Assembly (NCBI GenBank): GCA_027485595.1
Contig: JAIXQT010000226.1
Location: forward strand, 1 to 41,673
From: Pseudomonadota bacterium
GTDB lineage: Bacteria; Bdellovibrionota_C; UBA2361; OMII01
DNA length: 41,673 nucleotides
Direction: 5' to 3'
In this document: positions 33,089 through 41,641 of the stretch, piece after piece
How positions within the stretch are numbered: the first letter of the stretch is position 1
Layout of the letters: each line of letters opens with the position of its first letter
The notes under the pieces: model-generated
The model's database searches: none
What the model saw: the letters and a program-made list of their open reading frames with translations, nothing else
What the model was told of the DNA's origin: nothing
Position numbers and translations under genes: made by a program

Positions 33089-35782
33089 TTATTGAAGTGA
33101 TGTGCGGAAATCGTCAAGCTTTGAGATCGACTCGTTGATCTCTCGCGCTTTACCCTTGGTTTCCTCTACGAGGGCCGCTGGGGCATTCGCCACGAAGTCC
33201 TGATTAGCGAGGTTTCGCTCGATACCGGCGAGCGTCTTCTGAAGTTTCTCGATACGAGCCGACAACTTACTCACGATATCCTTGGCGTCAATATCAGATG
33301 GCAACTCAAGGTACCCGATTCCTCCATCGAACTTGAATGGAACGTGCCCGGCCGGGGTTGTTTGCTGAGCGTGCTCAGCAACCTCACTAATACCGCCGAT
33401 CATCTGAGCGACGCCTCGAACGGGCTCAAAGTTCCTCTGAGCGTTCTCTGACAGGAAGAGAAGCTTCGCCGCAAGAGCCGCCTTAAGCGAGATATTGAGG
33501 GTCTGCTTCACGTCTCGCACACCGCGTACGATAGAGGCCATGAGCCCGATCTGAGCTTCAGCCGCACTATCTTTTCGGTAGAGCTCCGCGTCAGGCCATG
33601 ACGAGAGGGCGATCGAACGTGAGTCCCCCGTTTCGGCAGAGTCCGTAATACCCATCTTCTGCAAGGTCTGCCACAACTCCTCCGTCACAAACGGCATGTA
33701 CGGGTGAAGGAGCTTAAGGATAGTACGCTGACAAACTAGTGCAACCTCGAGAGCTTTACGCTTTGACTCACCACCGGCCCACATGCGGCTCTTAATGATC
33801 TCAAGATACCAATCACAGTAGTCATCCCAGAAGAAGCTACGAACAGCCCCAACGGCATGCACGATATCGCTCTTCGTTAGGTACTCATCGTGAACTCGAA
33901 CCACCTCCCCTAAACGGGAGATAATCCACCGGTCCTCGAGGGTGGAGAGATCGAGATTTCGAGAATCACTCTGGATCTTCTCCTCTCCAAGATTGCCGAG
34001 CAGGAGGCGCGTGGCATTCCACAACTTAATGACGAACCCCTGTCCGTTCTTAAAGATATCATCGTGGAGCTTGGTATCCTGCCGTCCCATCGGATAGTTC
34101 ATCGCGATCGATACCCGTACGGCGTCGGTGCCGTACTGGTCGAACAGGCTCAGTGGGTCGGGAGAATTGCCGAGCGACTTCGAAAGCTTTCTCCCCTGCG
34201 AGTCACGAACCAGTCCGTGAAGAGCCAAGGTGCGGAATGGAACCTCCCCAAGCAACTCAAGACCGGCCATGATCATGCGCGCGTCCCAGAAGAAGAGGAT
34301 ATCACGCCCAGACATGAGCCAGTTGTTCGGATACCAGAATTCAAGCTCCTCGGTCTTATCCGGCCAACCGAGAGTCGAGAACGGCCAGAGCTGCGATGAG
34401 AACCATGTATCGAGAACATCCTCATCCTGTCGCAGCTTCGTGTTGCCACATTTCTCACACGCGGAGGGGGCATCAACCTTTGCGGTAACGTGACTACAGG
34501 AGTCACAGTAATAAACTGGGATACGGTGCCCCCACCACAACTGTCGTGAGATACACCAATCTTGAATCGTATCCATCCAGTGGAAGTAGTCGTGCTTCTC
34601 AGAGTCAGGGATAATCGAGAGCCGGCCGTCGAGTACAACTTCCTTCGCCTTCTCAGCGAGCGGTCGCATCTTGACGAACCACTGATCCGACACCTTCGGC
34701 TCAAGAACGCTCTTACACCGATAACACTCACCGACAGCGTGCGAGTGTTTCTCGATCTTCTCCATGAAACCGAGAGCCTCAAGATCGGCTACCACTTTTT
34801 TGCGAGCTTGGTAGCGATCGAGCCCAGCATATGCCGCACCTGCGGCCTCCGTCATCTTTCCGTCATCTCCGATAACGGTCTCAAGTGGAAGATTATGCTT
34901 AAGCGCGGCTTGATAATCATTCGGGTCGTGAGCCGGCGTGAGCTTCACCACTCCTGTGCCGAACTTTCTATCGACGAAATCATCAGCGATAACCGGAATG
35001 GCCCTGTTTTTGATCGGAAGGAGAACCTTACGACCAACGATCGAGGTATACCGTGGATCCTCTGGATGAACCGCGACACCAGTATCGCCGAGCATCGTCT
35101 CAGGACGGGTTGTCGCGACGATTAAAAACTCCTGCGTCGGGTTCCCGTTATCGTCAACAAGTGGATACTTGAGGTGCCAAAGATGGCTTCCGTGCGTACC
35201 GTGCTCGACCTCATCATCAGCGAGCGCGGTCATACAGACCGTGCACCAATTGACCATGCGTTTGCCGCGATAGATGAGCCCCTTATCGAAGAGTCGTACA
35301 AACGCGGTAAGAACGGCTTTCATCAAGCCCTCGTCCATCGTGAAGCGCTCACGCTCCCAATCACATGAACACCCGAGTCGCTTGAGCTGCTCGATAATGA
35401 TACTGCCGTGCTTCTCCTTAAACTCCCAGACGCGCTTCAGAAATTCCTCGCGCCCAAGGTCACGCATCTTAATTCCCTCTTTCTCGAGTTGGCGCTTGAC
35501 GACGTTTTGGGTCGCTATCCCCGCGTGGTCCGTACCCGGAATCCACACAGCCGCGTATCCACGCATCCGATGCCATCGAGTCATGACGTCTTGCGGCGTG
35601 TTATCCAGAACGTGTCCCATGTGGAGGATGCCGGTGACGTTCGGCGGAGGGATGACCACGCAGAACGGCTTCTTGGATCTATCAACAGTTCCGCGCGAGA
35701 CCTTGAGGGTATCCCACATCTGGGAAATTCTCTTCTCTGCCTCTCCGTGAACGAACTGTTTTGGCATCTCCTCGGCGGACAT
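33089..35782 (-). CDS. valS: Valyl-tRNA synthetase
   Basis: This class I synthetase of 897 aa charges tRNA-Val. The HIGH motif reads HMGH (54-57) within PPPNVTGILHMGH, and KMSKS reads KLSKS (532-536). The editing domain is visible in GTGVVKLTPAHDPNDYQA, the zinc-type cysteines in YYCDSCSHVTAK...CEKCGNTKL, and the DWCISRQLWWGHRIPVYYC block is typical. The end is the ValRS C-terminal coiled coil (SKLSARIEKLQKTLAGIERNLANQDFVANAPAALVEE). GGAG is 5 bases before the ATG. No T-box leader is seen. Confidence 0.97.
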   Translation of the reverse strand: MSAEEMPKQFVHGEAEKRISQMWDTLKVSRGTVDRSKKPFCVVIPPPNVTGILHMGHVLDNTPQDVMTRWHRMRGYAAVWIPGTDHAGIATQNVVKRQLEKEGIKMRDLGREEFLKRVWEFKEKHGSIIIEQLKRLGCSCDWERERFTMDEGLMKAVLTAFVRLFDKGLIYRGKRMVNWCTVCMTALADDEVEHGTHGSHLWHLKYPLVDDNGNPTQEFLIVATTRPETMLGDTGVAVHPEDPRYTSIVGRKVLLPIKNRAIPVIADDFVDRKFGTGVVKLTPAHDPNDYQAALKHNLPLETVIGDDGKMTEAAGAAYAGLDRYQARKKVVADLEALGFMEKIEKHSHAVGECYRCKSVLEPKVSDQWFVKMRPLAEKAKEVVLDGRLSIIPDSEKHDYFHWMDTIQDWCISRQLWWGHRIPVYYCDSCSHVTAKVDAPSACEKCGNTKLRQDEDVLDTWFSSQLWPFSTLGWPDKTEELEFWYPNNWLMSGRDILFFWDARMIMAGLELLGEVPFRTLALHGLVRDSQGRKLSKSLGNSPDPLSLFDQYGTDAVRVSIAMNYPMGRQDTKLHDDIFKNGQGFVIKLWNATRLLLGNLGEEKIQSDSRNLDLSTLEDRWIISRLGEVVRVHDEYLTKSDIVHAVGAVRSFFWDDYCDWYLEIIKSRMWAGGESKRKALEVALVCQRTILKLLHPYMPFVTEELWQTLQKMGITDSAETGDSRSIALSSWPDAELYRKDSAAEAQIGLMASIVRGVRDVKQTLNISLKAALAAKLLFLSENAQRNFEPVRGVAQMIGGISEVAEHAQQTTPAGHVPFKFDGGIGYLELPSDIDAKDIVSKLSARIEKLQKTLAGIERNLANQDFVANAPAALVEETKGKAREINESISKLDDFRTSLQ

Positions 35783-35920
35783 GATGACTCCGTAACGATT
35801 AACACTCTATAAAAATAAGGGCTTAGAGACCTTACCCGGTCTATCCTGACCGCCGGTAGCCTACCACCGGATGCCCGGCGTGTCACGGTCGAGCCCCTTC
35901 CGGTTTCCACTCAGTCCAGC

Positions 35921-35984
35921 CCCTCGGGAAGCGAGGCAAAACCCCTGCCTGCTGCGAAATAGGTTTTGCCTCGCTTCCCGAGGG
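35921..35984. repeat. Palindromic repeat, copy 2 (compact 23-bp hairpin)
   Basis: Two arms of 23 bases (35921-35943 and 35962-35984) are perfect reverse complements around an 18-base loop. The arm contains GGGAAGCGAGGCAAAACC, shared with copy 1 at 19922, and the loop holds TGCTGCGAA, also shared. The hairpin sits in the divergent gap between valS and the cytochrome gene, about 86 bases before the latter's ATG. Confidence 0.85.
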
Positions 35985-36069
35985 AGCCCATTCGTTTGAG
36001 CTACTTATCCCCGAGGATGTTTTGCCTTCTAGCGGCAAGCGGAGGTCCCGTATACCTTATGGGAGAACT

Positions 36070-37206
36070 ATGAAAAATAAGAAGATACTTCTCGCCACCA
36101 TCATCTCTGCAACGCTGCCGACCGCTCTCTGCGAAGCCCAAGAGGTCCAGAGTTCTATGCACAAGCTCCTTGTGCCTCTTCGCACCCTCCAGCCATTCTT
36201 GGCGGACGAGGACAAGTTCACGGATTCTGATAATTCGGACCAGATACATGAGCAGCTCATAGCCCTCCGCCGGGACTTCCATTCCCTGGAGCGGGTTCCA
36301 ACCCACTACAAGGCGCAACCAGGATTCCAAGAGAGCATCAACAACGTCGCCGAGCTCCTTGATGACGCGAGCCGCCGGTTCGACGAGGGCCGAAAGGAGT
36401 ACGCGTGGTGGAGGCTCCAAAGACTTCCAACTGACTGCTTCTCCTGTCACGCTACCTATAAGGTATCGAGCCAGTACTCGAACACTGCGATGGTAGACGA
36501 GTCCTTAAGTCCACTGGAGCGGGCTCGCTTCCTGATGGCGACCCGGCAATTCACTGAGGCAAAGAAGACCCTCGCAGCCTCACTCAAGGATCCCGCCTAC
36601 CGCCTGTATGATGACCAGATTCTCCGCAGCCTCCTCCTTATTGAAACCAGGATTTCTAAGGATCCCAAGGAGAGTCTTGAAATGTTCAAAGAGATTCTGA
36701 AATCCGACACACTCCCACTTGATGACGCTCATACCGTTACGCGATGGCTGAAAGGTTTGGAGGCGTGGTCGAAGTCGCCACCCGTGAGAGAGGCGAACAA
36801 GCTCTCAGCGGGAGAGAGGCTCATTAGAGCAGGAGCAACTCGCGGAATAGATTTCGCCCAAGATGATGTGGCACTCCTACGCGGTACCGCGCTCGTTCAC
36901 GAGAGTCTTGAGGGTGGGAAACTTACTGAGGCGCAACGTCGCAAAGCCATCTACCTACTCGGATACGCGTACAGTAACCTTCCACAGTTCTTCACTGAAG
37001 GGTGGGACGAGCTCTATCTGGAGAAATGCGTGGAAGAGTTCCCAAACACTCAGGAAGCCAAATGGGCGTACAACATCTATAGCGATAAAGTTATGGATGA
37101 ATTCACAGGAAGTGGTGGCAGTAACATCCCAGCCGAGGTAAAACTTCATCTTGAGGACCTCCGCAAAAAAGCATACGGCGAAAAAGAGTTTGCGCCTAAG
37201 GCGTAA
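36070..37206 (+). CDS. Secreted single-haem c-type cytochrome with helical-repeat tail
   Basis: This 378-aa protein starts at ATG 36070, with GGGAG 4 bases upstream. A Sec signal peptide covers about residues 1-24. Residues 28-130 are helical, with one haem motif CFSCH (123-127) at the end of the helical bundle, an arrangement like cytochrome c', where CxxCH is also C-terminal. Residues 135-378 form TPR-like helical pairs (LERARFLMATRQFTEAKKTLAASLKD, SLEMFKEILKS, RRKAIYLLGYAYSNLP). No lipobox is seen. I do not know a named family; a periplasmic electron-transfer or gas-binding role with a protein-binding tail is possible. Confidence 0.8.
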   Translation: MKNKKILLATIISATLPTALCEAQEVQSSMHKLLVPLRTLQPFLADEDKFTDSDNSDQIHEQLIALRRDFHSLERVPTHYKAQPGFQESINNVAELLDDASRRFDEGRKEYAWWRLQRLPTDCFSCHATYKVSSQYSNTAMVDESLSPLERARFLMATRQFTEAKKTLAASLKDPAYRLYDDQILRSLLLIETRISKDPKESLEMFKEILKSDTLPLDDAHTVTRWLKGLEAWSKSPPVREANKLSAGERLIRAGATRGIDFAQDDVALLRGTALVHESLEGGKLTEAQRRKAIYLLGYAYSNLPQFFTEGWDELYLEKCVEEFPNTQEAKWAYNIYSDKVMDEFTGSGGSNIPAEVKLHLEDLRKKAYGEKEFAPKA

Positions 37207-37243
37207 CAGCATCAGTTTGCGCTGCTATCGTTATACCGTGCGT

Positions 37244-37267
37244 CAGATCCAAGCACCCTTGGGTCTG
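37244..37267 (+). terminator. Hairpin after the cytochrome gene
   Basis: CAGATCCAAG (37244-37253) and CTTGGGTCTG (37258-37267) form a 10-bp stem with one wobble and a 4-base loop, 38 bases after the stop. There is no T-run directly behind it. Confidence 0.4.
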
Positions 37268-37345
37268 GTCGGTAAGACGCCCCACGCCCAAGCACGACGA
37301 GTCTTTCTGTGATCATATCGGCTCCTCAACAAAGCCCCCTACTCT

Positions 37346-37359
37346 AGCCATGCATGGCT
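37346..37359. promoter_or_regulatory. 14-base perfect palindrome before the KGG-protein gene
   Basis: AGCCATGCATGGCT is a perfect palindrome 70 bases upstream of the KGG stress-protein start. A CGCTC/GAGCG hairpin lies between it and the gene. It is a possible repressor or activator site. Confidence 0.3.
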
Positions 37360-37429
37360 CGCGGACATTTTAGAAACCGCTCTTCACAGAGCGTTCTACA
37401 TCGTCTCGCACATCAGAGGAGGACAGCAC

Positions 37430-37699
37430 ATGGCACAAGAAGAGAAAGGCACAAAGCGCTTACGAGGATTTGCCGCTATGGATGCTGAAAAGCAGCGTCA
37501 GATTGCCAGTAAGGGAGGCAAGATCGCGCACCAACGTGGCAACGCTCACGAATTTACCCCAGAGGAGGCTCGCGAAGCTGGACGTAAAGGTGGCGTAGCC
37601 GTAAGCAAAGATCGGAAGCACATGGCCGAGATAGGGCGCCTTGGTGGGGAAGCCCGTAGTCAGAGTCGAGGCCAACAACAACAGCAACCACCGCAATAG
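37430..37699 (+). CDS. KGG-repeat stress-induced protein
   Basis: This 89-aa hydrophilic, basic protein carries the stress-induced acidophilic (KGG) repeat (PF10685). FAAMDAEKQRQIASKGGKIAHQRG, then FTPEEAREAGRKGGVAVSKDRKHM and AEIGRLGGEARSQSRGQ make about two and a half units. Homologues are small general-stress or sporulation-like proteins of unknown mechanism. The C-terminus is Gln/Pro-rich (QQQQQPPQ). GAGGAGG sits 8 bases before the ATG. The gene is alone, with a possible operator palindrome upstream, so it may be stress-regulated. Confidence 0.9.
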   Translation: MAQEEKGTKRLRGFAAMDAEKQRQIASKGGKIAHQRGNAHEFTPEEAREAGRKGGVAVSKDRKHMAEIGRLGGEARSQSRGQQQQQPPQ

Positions 37700-37743
37700 G
37701 TGGGGCCATGTTGTACACTAGCGGGGTGGTGAGGTCCCGCGCC

Positions 37744-39075
37744 CTACTTCCAGGCGTTCTCAGTCACCTTGGCACCAAGACTCTGAAGAGCTGTCATCGC
37801 TCGCGCGCTCACGCGCCCTCTCACGTGAATCTCGACCGAGGAGAACGACTCCTCCTTGGTTACTCGGGCTTTGAAATCATCGAATATCCCCCCAACCTCT
37901 TGAGTCCAGAAGAGGTAATCAACAGAGAGCGGAACGATCAGGACCCCTTTCTTCGTGACACCCGCCGGAACGTAGAGCGAACTCACGATCTTTTTGAGTG
38001 GAGTCTCCTTTTGAATCTTCTCAAGGTATTCCGCAACAGACACGAAGTAGAGTGTTGAGGGCTCATTCTTCGCTTGAAGCGCCGCTTTGATAAAGAGTGA
38101 ACGCCCTGCAACGGATGGCCCAAGAGCGGTCATCGAGGCGGTTACGAAACGCCGGGTCCACGGGTTGTACGCCTTACTTTTCTGAAACTGTTCAATCATG
38201 TCATCGGGAACATCGAGAGCTCGGAGCTCTGCTTTATTCTTCTCTTTAATGACATCGGGATCCTCGTAGAGGGAGAGCTGCTCCGCCCGACCGTACCACC
38301 TATTAAAGGTCGTCAGCTGGCCAAGAAGACCGAGTCCTGGCACGAATCGAAATGCGAAACCGACCGCGGTGCCCAACCCCGCGACACGCACCACCTCGTC
38401 CTGCAGGATTCGATTTGAGCTGTAAGGATTAACCTGAAGCTTCCGGAAAAGCTCACGCTCCCGACCGGTGTATCCGATAAATCGAAGTCCAAAGTTCTTA
38501 CCTGCTTGTAATGTAGAGGAAGCCCCTTCACTGACCTCTTTGGAGCTAGTTTGACTATCCCCTGTTACCAAGTCGGATACCCCCTGAGCGGCACCTTTGG
38601 CTTGTCGATAGGCCCAGGAGAAAACCTTCTCCGCCCCGTCAGGCACCGCCTTAACGGTATCGTACATCTTGTCCGGATCCGACACGGTCTTGGCGACCTT
38701 CTTTACCACGTTCACGGGAGCCAGCACGGTGGCCTTTCCCCCTTCGTACACAGCATCCCCGATCACCTTAGAGCTCGAAAGTTGGTCTAATTCGTTCAGC
38801 GCATTAAGCTCTCCGATTCGCAGCTCAAGGAGCTGTTGCCCCTCCACTTTAAAATCACCGAACTTGGACCTCAATGTGAATTCATTGAAGTACCCATCGT
38901 TGGTCACTCGGGAGTCTACCTCATGGAAAGAGCCCTTTAAGAGCAGCTCTGGGAGAACATCCTTTGCTTGAAGCACCGGGGGCTTTTCGAAACCGGTCTG
39001 AGCATGCGCTGTTGAGACAAACAAAGTCCCAACATGCAAACAGAGCGCCAAGCAGAACCGAACTGGAATGCGCAT
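37744..39075 (-). CDS. Secreted protein of unknown function, 443 aa
   Basis: This protein has a clear Sec signal peptide (MRIPVRFCLALCLHVGTLFVSTAHAQ). I start at the second ATG (39075), because GAGAGG abuts the first and is 7 bases from the second. The mature part is mostly helical and hydrophilic with a hydrophobic stretch (GLGTAVGFAFRFVPGLGLLGQL). It then has a block with NPWTRRFVTASMTALGPSVAGRSLFIKAALQAKNEPSTLYFVSVAEYLEKI, and a beta-rich end. I do not recognise a family. No catalytic motif or repeat stands out. It is 38 bases downstream of mscL on the same strand. Confidence 0.8.
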   Translation of the reverse strand: MRIPVRFCLALCLHVGTLFVSTAHAQTGFEKPPVLQAKDVLPELLLKGSFHEVDSRVTNDGYFNEFTLRSKFGDFKVEGQQLLELRIGELNALNELDQLSSSKVIGDAVYEGGKATVLAPVNVVKKVAKTVSDPDKMYDTVKAVPDGAEKVFSWAYRQAKGAAQGVSDLVTGDSQTSSKEVSEGASSTLQAGKNFGLRFIGYTGRERELFRKLQVNPYSSNRILQDEVVRVAGLGTAVGFAFRFVPGLGLLGQLTTFNRWYGRAEQLSLYEDPDVIKEKNKAELRALDVPDDMIEQFQKSKAYNPWTRRFVTASMTALGPSVAGRSLFIKAALQAKNEPSTLYFVSVAEYLEKIQKETPLKKIVSSLYVPAGVTKKGVLIVPLSVDYLFWTQEVGGIFDDFKARVTKEESFSSVEIHVRGRVSARAMTALQSLGAKVTENAWK

Positions 39076-39119
39076 ATTCATACCTCTCAGAGCCCTCTCG
39101 GGTACTATCCTACCGTGGT

Positions 39120-39536
39120 TTATCGTTTGAGCAGGTCTCGGATCTCAGTCAGAAGCTCTTGATCCTTCGTTATCTGCGGAACTACCGGAACCGCTGGAGT
39201 CTCGGCGGCCCTGCTCTTCATCACCCAGCCCAAGAATTTAACGATAAAGAGGAAGAGTGCGGCCGCTACGATGAGGAAGTTGACCACCTCTCCGAGGAAG
39301 AGACCATACGGAATATCCTTCCCATTAAGAGCGACCTTCCATCCGAGATATCCTTGTTCTCCAGGAAGGAGGCACCCGATAAACGGCATAATCACGTTCT
39401 TTACAAGGGAATCGACTATCTTTCCGAACGCGCCTCCGATGATTACTCCCACAGCGAGATCGACCACGTTGCCCTTAAACGCGAACGCCTTAAATTCATT
39501 CACGAGCGACTTAGCTTTGTCGGTAGCAGCTTTCAT
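39120..39536 (-). CDS. mscL: Large-conductance mechanosensitive channel MscL
   Basis: MscL is the pentameric inner-membrane safety valve opened by membrane tension on hypo-osmotic shock. The 138-aa protein has the N-terminal amphipathic segment, the signature FKAFAFKGNVVDLAVGVIIGGAFGKIVDSLVKNVIMPFIG (first helix), a periplasmic loop and the second helix with NFLIVAAALFLFIVKFLGWV. It ends with the C-terminal helix KDQELLTEIRDLLKR. GGGAG is 8 bases before the ATG. It is upstream of the secreted unknown protein, with divergent transcription from the four-helix membrane protein gene. Confidence 0.97.
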   Translation of the reverse strand: MKAATDKAKSLVNEFKAFAFKGNVVDLAVGVIIGGAFGKIVDSLVKNVIMPFIGCLLPGEQGYLGWKVALNGKDIPYGLFLGEVVNFLIVAAALFLFIVKFLGWVMKSRAAETPAVPVVPQITKDQELLTEIRDLLKR

Positions 39537-39798
39537 GGTGTGTTCTCCCTTCTAGTCCTTGGACGTTCCAGAGTCGATGATGGGTCCCGTGAAGGTTTCC
39601 TATCGGTGACCGGCTCCATTTTCAACACGTTAGCGAAGCGGAGCCTACCCTGCTCGCCGAAAAAATCAACTAGGAACCGGGGCGAAGAGCGCATGTAGGG
39701 AGTGCTTCAGCTCCGGGAGACGGTTGGCCAGACAGAGGGCGAAGGCCCACTTTGCCGGTCTTAGGTTACCAGGGACATTCATTCTTTGAGGATATTGT

Positions 39799-40287
39799 AT
39801 GAACGCAGCACACCTCCACATCATTCTCGTCCACCTCCCTATCGTCTTGCTACCTACGGCAACTATCTTGCTTGCCTTCGGGCTCCTGGGAAGACAAGGC
39901 GCTGTCGTGAGTGTCGCGCTGTGGCTCTTTGTCGGCGCCAGCCTCTGCGCGATCCCAGCTTATCTTATCGGAGAGGATGCTGCGGAGATGGTCGAAGAGA
40001 TCCCCGGAATATCTGAGGACACCATAGAAGAGCATGAGGAAGCGGCCGATATTGCGTTCTGGCTGACCATCTTTGTGGGAGCGACCGCCGCGAGTAGCAT
40101 TGTTCTTCGGACCAGAGTTCCGCGGCTCACGCACACAGCGCTCAAAGCGCTCGTTGCCGCGGGAGCGATCGCCTCCAGCACTCTCGCGTATACCGCGTAT
40201 GAAGGTGGCAAGATTCGTCACCCTGAGGCCTATGATACGACGGCATCAAGCAAGCATGAGAGCGAAGGGGAACAGGACAACGATTAG
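39799..40287 (+). CDS. Four-helix membrane protein (DUF2231-like)
   Basis: This 162-aa inner-membrane protein has four hydrophobic helices (about 5-27, 33-58, 85-105, 112-135). HLHIILVHLPIVLLP at the start resembles the DUF2231-type HxxLVHFPIALL segment, with H5, H7 and H12 available as haem or metal ligands. EEHEEAADIAFW before the third helix is also a recurring pattern of such proteins. The C-terminus is acidic and hydrophilic. Function is unknown; related proteins are suspected haem-binding or redox membrane proteins. GAGGA lies 6 bases before the ATG. Confidence 0.75.
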   Translation: MNAAHLHIILVHLPIVLLPTATILLAFGLLGRQGAVVSVALWLFVGASLCAIPAYLIGEDAAEMVEEIPGISEDTIEEHEEAADIAFWLTIFVGATAASSIVLRTRVPRLTHTALKALVAAGAIASSTLAYTAYEGGKIRHPEAYDTTASSKHESEGEQDND

Positions 40288-40306
40288 ATCACGCCCCCTC
40301 GCGTCC

Positions 40307-40978
40307 TCATCGACCTTTATGTCTATCAAGCACCGATGGAACCTCGGTGACACTGTGCACGAGATAGTCAGGCCGGGCCGATTCAAGCACTTCATGAGTA
40401 TGCATGCCCTGTAACAGCCCGATACGAAGCCCGAAACCACACGCCCCAGCACTTCGCATGTCATCGATTGAATCCCCAACCATGATCGCCTGACCGGGTT
40501 CGACACGATGCTCCCGACATAACCCAAAAAGCTGCTCTCTCTTTTCGGTCCAACCGGTTTCCCACCACGTAGAAAGAAACTCCACGTGATGAATGATACC
40601 GGTCGGACGCAATATCTCACGGAGTTCATCAGCGTGGACCGAGCGCGCGGTGGCTATCGCGAGATCAAATCCCCGCGAGACCATATCCTCAAGGGTCGCT
40701 AACGCGCCTTCTATCAATCGCGGTGCCGGAATCTGTCGGGCGTCGTATGCGTGCCAATACTCTCGAATCGCGCTTTCACGAGCTTCAGGGGGGAACAGCT
40801 CCTCAATTGAATGACTGCGCATCAGATGATGAATTCGCTCCCTCGTCGGCACGGCGAACCCCAACCTCGTCGTCACCGCGATAGCGTGATCGATAAAGTG
40901 CTCTAACTCAAGCTCAACAAGGGTTCCATCGAGATCGAAGACCGCGAGTGAAAATTCTGGTTTTGTAATCATTCCCAT
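40307..40978 (-). CDS. HAD-family phosphatase (phosphoglycolate-phosphatase-like)
   Basis: This haloacid-dehalogenase-type hydrolase is about 223 aa from the ATG at 40978; a second ATG at 40972 is also possible, and the frame extends to a TTG at 41008. Motif I is VFDLDGTLVE with the nucleophile Asp. Motif II is LAIATAR (T/S), then K in WTEKREQLF, and motif IV is MVGDSIDDM. The helical cap lies in between (RLGFAVPTRERIHHLMRSH...EYWHAYDAR), as in the phosphoglycolate phosphatase subgroup. Substrate is uncertain. It is convergent with the four-helix membrane gene and divergent from the CBS gene. Confidence 0.88.
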   Translation of the reverse strand: MGMITKPEFSLAVFDLDGTLVELELEHFIDHAIAVTTRLGFAVPTRERIHHLMRSHSIEELFPPEARESAIREYWHAYDARQIPAPRLIEGALATLEDMVSRGFDLAIATARSVHADELREILRPTGIIHHVEFLSTWWETGWTEKREQLFGLCREHRVEPGQAIMVGDSIDDMRSAGACGFGLRIGLLQGMHTHEVLESARPDYLVHSVTEVPSVLDRHKGR

Positions 40979-41144
40979 GGACCAGACTGTATCACATCTA
41001 CTGGTCAACGTAACGCGTCTCCCATCCCCTTCAGAAACACCCTCTCAATGCACCAGAGTGTCCTCTATGGTGACTCCCCTCACACTCAGCAATCCCGAAT
41101 TCTAGTAACATGCGGCTGAACCTGTATTGACTACGAGGCACGCT

Positions 41145-41591
41145 ATGAAAGCTCAAGAAATTATGACCAAAAACCCAACCTTATGCATTGCCAGTACCAA
41201 ACTTGATGAGGTCGCCCGAATGATGGTCGAAAGCGATTGCGGAGAGATCCCAGTGGTTCGCTCAAAGGAAAAGGCGGAGCTTCTCGGAGTCATTACGGAT
41301 CGGGACATCTGCTGCCGAGCGGTTGCGACAGGAAAGAGCCCTGCTCAAACCTCTGTAAGTGACATTATGTCGTCCCCGGCCGTCACGGTATCACCAGATA
41401 CCGACATCGTTGAGTGCTACCGCCTCTTTGAAGAGCGGGAGATCAAACGATTACCAGTCGTAGACCAAAGGGGTCACTGCGTGGGAATAATCTCGTTGAG
41501 CGACGTCGCCGAGAAAGCCCCAGAGCACTACGCTCGGGAACTATTGCGGCACTCGGCGGGGCTTTCGGCTTCCCGTCCCGCGGCCCATTAG
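41145..41591 (+). CDS. Paired CBS-domain protein
   Basis: This is a 148-aa cytosolic protein made of two CBS domains (about 5-60 and 72-125), which bind adenine nucleotides. The typical text is MKAQEIMTKNP...VITDRDICCRAVATGKSP, then VSDIMSSPAVTVSPDTDIVECYRLFEEREIKRLPVVD and IISLSDVAEKAP. The start ATG at 41145 is preferred over one at 41127 because GAGG lies 6 bases upstream. Such stand-alone CBS proteins probably sense energy charge or redox state; the partner is unknown. The C-terminus is short and Ala/Ser-rich. Confidence 0.9.
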   Translation: MKAQEIMTKNPTLCIASTKLDEVARMMVESDCGEIPVVRSKEKAELLGVITDRDICCRAVATGKSPAQTSVSDIMSSPAVTVSPDTDIVECYRLFEEREIKRLPVVDQRGHCVGIISLSDVAEKAPEHYARELLRHSAGLSASRPAAH

Positions 41592-41641
41592 GAACGAGCG
41601 ACTTTGACGCGCCCTCTGGAGGTAATATCCTCTAACAGGGT

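Noticed and set aside
38964-39698. 244-codon open frame antisense to mscL
   Set aside because: mscL on the other strand is unmistakable; this is its shadow.
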